A DNA stretch of 64,000 nucleotides from Lytechinus variegatus (Eukaryota; Echinodermata; Echinoidea; Temnopleuroida; Toxopneustidae), in the NCBI RefSeq assembly GCF_018143015.1, contig NC_054740.1, positions 8,946,140-9,010,139 of the forward strand, written 5' to 3'. Both the position numbers and the translations under genes were made by a program. Below are positions 62,671-64,000 of the stretch, one piece after another (within the stretch, counting starts at the first letter, position 1; the number at the start of each line of letters is the position of its first letter). The notes below the pieces were generated by a model that was not told the DNA's origin, did no database searches, and saw only the letters and a list, made by a program, of their open reading frames with translations.

Positions 62671-63524
62671 ACATCATCATCATCATCATCATCACCATCA
62701 TCATCACCATCATCATCACCATCATCATCACCATCGTCATCATAATAATTGCCATTATTCACAATTTTAATAAATAATAACCACATGATGATCAACAACA
62801 TCCCTAATATTGATAACTCCAAAGTGGAACAACCACCTCGGCCTACATGTATATTATGCATGCTGCACAAAAGCAATATGAACATCAAAAATCAATCTTT
62901 AGTCCATACAACCATTACAACCAATAAACATTTCCATGAAATCATCCTTTGAGACTTACCAAGAAATAGATCATGAAGAATATGAGGAAGATGAACCTGC
63001 CAGTCAACATCTACTTTCTCAAGAACCAGGTCAGTCAGCAAAACAGTTGCCAAGTTGCACCTAAAACATGATAAAATTTCAAAAGACATCATATATGATA
63101 AAAAGGCATTAAAAAATCACTATTTTCTTTAAATTTCCAAAGTGAACATCGATTACTCAGTCTAATGTCCTTGACACACATAAACCAAGGTGAATACTGG
63201 GCTGTAAGATCTAGTAATTTCAACAAAAATTAAAGAACTCCCTAACAATCTAAAGTTAGCCAAAGAAGGAAACCAAAGAATGAAAGGTATTGCAATGAAA
63301 TAAAATCTAAATCCTAATCCTGGAGGTCTTACCTGTGAATGACCCCCTGTGGGGGTGTCTCATTGTCATCAATGTAATCTGAGAGGGGTGCGCAGTAGTA
63401 CTCCTCCGGTAGAGGAATGGGTAAAGTGAGTCCATTCATTGTCTGCTGCTGCCATACTGCATAGAAATCAACCTTGGTAGATCCTTGGAAATTCTCTGAT
63501 GCCTTCTCCTCAATAGTGGTAAAC
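23658..63524 (-). CDS. FRY: Furry (FRY/FRYL) cell-polarity scaffold, C-terminal part, 25 exons
   Basis: Furry proteins are about 3,000-residue HEAT/armadillo-like scaffolds that bind NDR (Tricornered) kinases and act in cell polarity, branching and mitotic spindle control (family knowledge). The 25 exons in the window join with continuous phase into about 1,716 residues; the N-terminal part lies beyond the right edge. Landmarks against vertebrate [166 protein letters not shown] and [12 protein letters not shown]. One intron is U12-type AT-AC. The last exon adds a charged tail of about 360 residues. Invertebrates usually have one furry gene, so FRY versus FRYL is not distinguished. Confidence 0.95.
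25315..25412 (-). CDS. FRY: FRY exon w24
   Basis: [20 protein letters not shown] ... GRSG (human SLWPSDIFGSCEDDPVQTLL). Donor GTATGT, phase 1. Confidence 0.9.
25690..25968 (+). repeat. Repeat C fragment (end of the 1.1-kb TIR element)
   Basis: Near-identical to the right end of 57820-58906: TGACCTTTGACCTTGGTCAT, AAAGCGGCG and TATGCAGGTGAGAC terminus. Confidence 0.85.
26100..26335 (-). repeat. Repeat B, copy 2
   Basis: Reverse-complement relative of 3421-3700: GTTTAGGGGTCATTCAGGGA, AATACTTGTTAAGGGTATGG and GGGTGCTTTTCGAGACCCC. Confidence 0.65.
26350..26813 (-). repeat. MITE-like element A, copy 2
   Basis: About 460 bp, the reverse complement of the element at 1-455, sitting in FRY intron DNA between exons w24 and w23. 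Both ends show the same TIR, with the left outer end shortened. Confidence 0.8.
26877..27076 (-). CDS. FRY: FRY exon w23
   Basis: [20 protein letters not shown], then [18 protein letters not shown] (human LKNKEFISAVAQVKAFR). Donor GTAAAC, phase 2. Confidence 0.88.
27393..27470. repeat. ATCAATCAGTCG tandem repeat
   Basis: 12-bp units decaying into (ATCA)n and (AATA)n. A related GATTGATTGACT run lies at 4713-4740. Confidence 0.8.
27660..27779 (-). CDS. FRY: FRY exon w22
   Basis: 40 codons: [31 protein letters not shown] (human [26 protein letters not shown]). Confidence 0.93.
28856..29423. repeat. TIR element D with many TTCACGA words
   Basis: Ends AGCCATGCTGACACTTGCAC and GTGCAAGTGTCAGGCTGGCT are inverted. 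The 568-bp interior repeats GTTCACGA and GTGAACT in both orientations, plus three CACTGGAACG units (29158-29190). Confidence 0.8.
30302..30686 (+). repeat. MITE-like element E, copy 1
   Basis: Ends TAAGCCTGGCCCACACTATG and GAGTGAGACAGGCTTA; central GATGACGTCATCATCGGCTG. Opposite orientation to 34018-34424. Confidence 0.8.
33599..33628 (-). CDS. FRY: FRY exon w21 (30-nt microexon)
   Basis: [10 protein letters not shown], 10 codons, flanked by TTCTATACAG and GTAAAA and in phase with both neighbours. May be optional, since skipping it keeps the frame. Confidence 0.72.
33714..33790. repeat. ATC microsatellite
   Basis: Imperfect (ATC)n with ATT interruptions, about 90 bp from the FRY microexon. 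Confidence 0.8.
34018..34424 (-). repeat. MITE-like element E, copy 2
   Basis: Ends TAAGCCCGGCTCACACTATG and CATAGTGTGAGCCAGGCTTTA, with central ATGATGACATCATTACG. It lies 30 bp from FRY exon w20. Confidence 0.85.
34454..34504 (-). CDS. FRY: FRY exon w20 (51 nt)
   Basis: [17 protein letters not shown], 17 codons. Acceptor CTTTAATAG and donor GTAAGT. Aligns with the WLDDCKRTF segment of human FRY. Confidence 0.85.
35555..35718 (-). CDS. FRY: FRY exon w19 (begins after the AC of the U12 intron)
   Basis: (L)[54 protein letters not shown], against human SSLEVMMLCSECPTVFVDAETLM. The in-frame LEV before the pseudo-acceptor GAAG shows that the exon starts further upstream. Confidence 0.9.
35765..36056 (+). 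mobile_element. tRNA-derived SINE (full-length-like)
   Basis: The head has box A GTGGCCCAGTGGATTAG and box B GGGTTCAAATCCC; the body has CGACCCAGGTGATGTAAATG and CCCTAGCTTAGCTGGGG; the 3' end is (ATT)n. It sits inside the U12 intron, about 30 bp from the branch site. Confidence 0.85.
36629..37069. repeat. TIR element F (ends CAGCGTTCCCAC / CTGGGAACCCTG)
   Basis: 441 bp; inverted ends and repeated ATTCCCTGATTTTTCCCTGA words near both ends. The flanks look like parts of a GTTTCATAAAG-type foldback, suggesting a nested insertion. Confidence 0.7.
37212..37483 (-). CDS. FRY: FRY exon w18 (ends at a U12 AT-AC donor)
   Basis: [63 protein letters not shown] donor inside CTGG|GTGATA would also keep phase but would delete the conserved GD....I...F segment. 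Ending at TTCC|ATATCCTTTT retains it and aligns with FLGDSLQRIGTKF of vertebrate FRY. Leftover base C. Confidence 0.88.
37699..38574. repeat. 876-bp foldback element
   Basis: Left arm (AAACTGGGTTCCAAAAGAAA, GCAAACTTCCCAGTTTGTTT, GATTGGCTCAATCG, TAGGGATGTCCAGGTAAGCA) is mirrored by the right arm to 38574 (TTTCTTTTGGAACCCAGTTT). Only about 70 bp at the centre (38110-38180) is unpaired. Confidence 0.85.
38760..38896 (-). CDS. FRY: FRY exon w17
   Basis: Ser-rich linker [20 protein letters not shown] ... TASGSLS; weakly conserved. Supported by TTCATACAG acceptor, GTCAGA donor and phase to the neighbours. Confidence 0.8.
39531..39641 (-). CDS. FRY: FRY exon w16
   Basis: 37 codons: [15 protein letters not shown] matches human NFNWGVRRRSLDSID; then [19 protein letters not shown]. 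Donor GTAAGA. Confidence 0.92.
39794..40210. repeat. (ATC)n microsatellite split by an insertion
   Basis: ATC arrays at 39794-39936 and 40140-40210 flank the 203-bp element at 39937-40139. Confidence 0.8.
39937..40139. repeat. 203-bp TIR element within the (ATC)n array
   Basis: A perfect 10-bp TIR, ACAGAGCTGC / GCAGCTCTGT. The interior repeats ATCAGTATT-type words. The CTGCCAACCT end also occurs at 27205-27320. Confidence 0.75.
40245..40421 (-). CDS. FRY: FRY exon w15
   Basis: 59 codons: VIFSSTSDI (human VVFSSNEDL) then an acidic Ser-rich linker ending [13 protein letters not shown] (human FKDFDFLDVELED). Confidence 0.9.
40963..41268 (-). CDS. FRY: FRY exon w14
   Basis: 102 codons: [10 protein letters not shown], a Ser/Thr linker, then [20 protein letters not shown] and VGLPRSPS (human VSWKRPQLSQRRTREKLMNVL, GLPKNPS). 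Preceded by an 11-kb intron. Confidence 0.94.
42532..42690. repeat. Foldback element with TTTCATAAAAC ends
   Basis: AATTTCATAAAACTTGTTAT and TGTAACAAGTCTTCATGAAA are inverted, with a core TTGATTGGCTGATAG. Confidence 0.65.
45657..45803. repeat. Foldback element with CCCCTTTTCAT ends
   Basis: Ends CCCCTTTTCATTAAGAA and TTTCTATGAAAAGGGCCCC; centre CAACTACCATGGTAACAGG and AGCCAATCACAG. Confidence 0.75.
52437..52610 (-). CDS. FRY: FRY exon w13
   Basis: 58 codons: [20 protein letters not shown], ending [16 protein letters not shown] (human KELPGKTLDFHFDIS). Confidence 0.94.
53350..53720 (+). repeat. Repeat G, copy 1 (interrupted)
   Basis: ATTAGCTCTGGCGACAATTG ... TTCCAAACCCTGG, then after the foldback CTTAACCTAACATAAAACCC ... 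CCCTAACCCTAC and AGAGCAAATGTTG. Same as the reverse complement of 62165-62362. Confidence 0.75.
53423..53595. repeat. Foldback element inserted in repeat G
   Basis: Ends CTGGTGGGTGTTTCATAGAG and ACAGCTTCATGAAACAGCTC; long arms with CGTAAGTTAAGAGC and GGTGATCCTTTCTT. It interrupts repeat G (53350-53720). Confidence 0.85.
53748..53888 (-). CDS. FRY: FRY exon w12
   Basis: 47 codons: [35 protein letters not shown] (human LLQIIYSLLSHIDLSAAP..Q.N). Confidence 0.93.
54345..54570. repeat. ATC/ACC microsatellite
   Basis: Imperfect (ATC)n(ACC)n array just 3' (on the gene strand) of FRY exon w11. Confidence 0.85.
54589..54756 (-). CDS. FRY: FRY exon w11
   Basis: 56 codons: [40 protein letters not shown] (human TYSRDCSNWINVVCRYLHD). 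Confidence 0.93.
54879..55003 (-). mobile_element. 5'-truncated SINE with target-site duplication
   Basis: Same family as 35765-36056 in reverse orientation (AATAATAATAATATAGG ... TTACCCCGGCTTTAGCTGGG). Flanked by 12-bp direct repeats ATTAACAAACTT at 54867-54878 and 55004-55015. Confidence 0.9.
55592..55789 (-). CDS. FRY: FRY exon w10
   Basis: 66 codons: [60 protein letters not shown]. One of the best conserved parts of the family. Confidence 0.95.
55979..56074. repeat. Perfect-arm hairpin with 44-bp stem
   Basis: Arms 55979-56022 and 56031-56074 (CAAGTGTTGGTCCTGAAAAG... mirrored) differ at one base; the loop is AACTGATA. Confidence 0.95.
56190..56735. repeat. Large foldback with the same loop as 55979-56074
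   Basis: Paired blocks GGCCCAAATTGACAAAGG with CCTTTGTGATTTTGGGCC, AAGCGTCCAATAATC with CTTATTGGACACTT, and CAGCATGCTAAATT with AATTTAGCATGCTG. The centre is TGTTCATGTGAATTGATAAA CATAAACA. Confidence 0.75.
56795..56905 (-). CDS. FRY: FRY exon w9
   Basis: 37 codons: [35 protein letters not shown] (human LKWTNFPGLQQLFLK). Confidence 0.93.
57410..57642 (-). CDS. FRY: FRY exon w8
   Basis: Basic Ser-rich start ([13 protein letters not shown]), then [20 protein letters not shown] and [14 protein letters not shown], matching [23 protein letters not shown]. Confidence 0.94.
57820..58906. repeat. Repeat C: TIR element with degenerate 150-185-bp tandem units
   Basis: Termini GTCTCACCTGCAT (57821) and ATGCAGGTGAGAC (58891) are inverted. 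The interior carries five to six units containing GGATGTTCAGTGATACTTGA and TGACCTTTGACCTTGGTCAT. It lies in the intron between exons w7 and w8. Confidence 0.85.
59262..59424. repeat. Foldback element with GTTTCATGAAA ends
   Basis: CAGGGGAGCGTTTCATGAAA and GATGAAACGCTCCCCTG; centre ACAGTTACTATAGTAACGGT and a CCAATCAG word. Confidence 0.88.
59594..59828 (-). CDS. FRY: FRY exon w7
   Basis: [20 protein letters not shown], then a Ser/Arg-rich linker with RKSTSNL (human RKSTGQLNL). Donor GTGACT, phase 1. Confidence 0.93.
60219..60317 (-). CDS. FRY: FRY exon w6
   Basis: 33 codons: [31 protein letters not shown] (human IFRALKQPLT, LSRLVETVGDPGEDAQ). Confidence 0.95.
60576..60786 (-). CDS. FRY: FRY exon w5
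   Basis: Encodes [34 protein letters not shown] and [18 protein letters not shown], the last nearly identical to vertebrate FRY. Confidence 0.95.
61308..61545 (-). CDS. FRY: FRY exon w4
   Basis: A Ser/Thr-rich linker ([20 protein letters not shown]) followed by [18 protein letters not shown]. The linker is low complexity, as in vertebrate FRY. Confidence 0.9.
61877..62065 (-). CDS. FRY: FRY exon w3
   Basis: Encodes [20 protein letters not shown], then [13 protein letters not shown] and VTKEYNFT. It is HEAT-like; human has [15 protein letters not shown]. Donor GTAAGA, phase 1. Confidence 0.93.
62165..62362 (-). repeat. Repeat G, copy 2 (uninterrupted)
   Basis: The reverse complement reads TTTGCTCTGGCGACGATTGC ... 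GAACCCTGGGTCTAAC ... CCCTATTGCAACTCTAACCC, the undisturbed version of 53350-53720. Confidence 0.75.
62596..62745. repeat. (ATC)n microsatellite
   Basis: Nearly pure ATC/ACC array in the intron between w2 and w3. Its translation as poly-Asp or poly-Ile is an artefact. Confidence 0.95.
62960..63060 (-). CDS. FRY: FRY exon w2
   Basis: Completes Arg, then [20 protein letters not shown] and HILHDLFLG, aligned to human CNVAVIMLTDLVVDHGVKVEW...LLHAIFIG. Confidence 0.93.
63333..63524 (-). CDS. FRY: FRY exon w1 (first in window)
   Basis: Acceptor CCTAGTAG and donor GTAAGA. Encodes [20 protein letters not shown] then [19 protein letters not shown] and APLSDYID (human LWQLQTLMGLSLPVPLP, APMLDYI). Confidence 0.93.
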
Positions 63525-64000
63525 CTACTAGGATTGCAAGAATTTTTATATTGACATTACATATCATCATTACATGATTTTGTTTACTATGTTTGGTATC
63601 GTTTCTTTTTCCCATTTTAATCTATTCCTTTTTCTTGACAACGAAAAAATATTAGAAAGGGGTGGATTCAAGCCTAAGATTATCAACAGCGAGATTGAAC
63701 AGATCTTCTTGTAATTTTTACCCACTGCAGCTGTATGCAAATTGCCTTCCGCTGAACTGCATGATTAAAACAATAGTTTATAAAGAAACTTGATTCCAAT
63801 AAGCTATTCAAATCTTCAATTTTTTTAATTACTAACAAAAAATTACTAACAAAGTCACTTCCATGTGAAAATTCTCGAGACAAAACAAATTATGATTTAC
63901 AATTCATGTACAAAAAATGACTTAATGCTGATGTCCTCTACATTTGTGTGAAGAAGAATTTAAACATAATAACACAAGTACGACCATCAGCATTACAGTT
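63525..64000 (-). other. FRY intron sequence at the right edge
   Basis: No secure exon. A 42-nt candidate is listed among the rejected items. The upstream FRY exons must lie beyond 64000. Confidence 0.6.

Noticed and set aside
62574..62888. Open frames with poly-Asp or poly-Ile
   Set aside because: Translation of an (ATC)n microsatellite. The same applies to 33624-33827, 39745-39954 and 54322-54574.
63719..63760. 42-nt candidate FRY microexon (FSGRQFAYSCSG) with ATCATGCAG acceptor and GTAAAA donor, in phase with w1
   Set aside because: No remembered family similarity; phase agreement alone has a one-in-three chance.

Overview
The window is nuclear DNA from a deuterostome invertebrate, most likely a sea urchin or another echinoderm. 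The evidence is AT-rich sequence, short spliced exons in long introns, and a dense load of small inverted-repeat elements whose ends read GTTTCATGAAAC-like. TACATGTA words and tRNA-derived SINEs with (ATT)n tails fit this too. The species call is inference. The gene calls rest on splice sites, unbroken phase and protein similarity recalled from known families.

Three genes were recognised, all on the minus strand. (1) From 956 to 2074 lie the first two coding exons of an ELMOD1/ELMOD2-like gene (ELMO-domain GTPase-activating protein); the rest lies beyond the left edge. (2) From 12296 to 18339 lies a complete nine-exon gene for a TMEM184C-like multi-pass membrane protein of 526 residues. (3) From 23658 to 63524 lie 25 exons encoding the C-terminal part (about 1,716 residues) of Furry (FRY/FRYL), a giant scaffold of the NDR/LATS kinase and cell-polarity pathway; its 5' exons lie beyond the right edge. 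No plus-strand host gene was found. The three genes have no obvious joint pathway.

Layout: 1-2100 ELMOD and repeats; 2.1-12.3 kb intergenic, packed with degraded elements (foldbacks, a LINE 3' end, GC-palindrome modules, poly(T)-poly(G) junctions and a long purine tract); 12.3-18.3 kb TMEM184C-like; 18.4-23.6 kb mostly unremarkable intergenic DNA and the FRY 3' UTR; 23.6-63.5 kb FRY, with large introns (41269-52436, 27780-33598) full of foldbacks, SINEs and (ATC)n arrays.

The strongest unusual signal is a U12-dependent AT-AC intron in FRY (35719-37211). It has an exact ATATCCTTTT donor and a TCCTTAAC branch site 13 nt before a terminal AC, and it is the only splice choice found that restores a gap-free family alignment. 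Second tier: two neighbouring foldbacks with the same loop but unrelated stems, an 876-bp foldback, a filled/empty-site pair dating one foldback insertion, a TIR element inside an (ATC)n array, and a charged FRY tail of about 360 residues not seen in vertebrate FRY. No evidence of a wholly new gene system was found.
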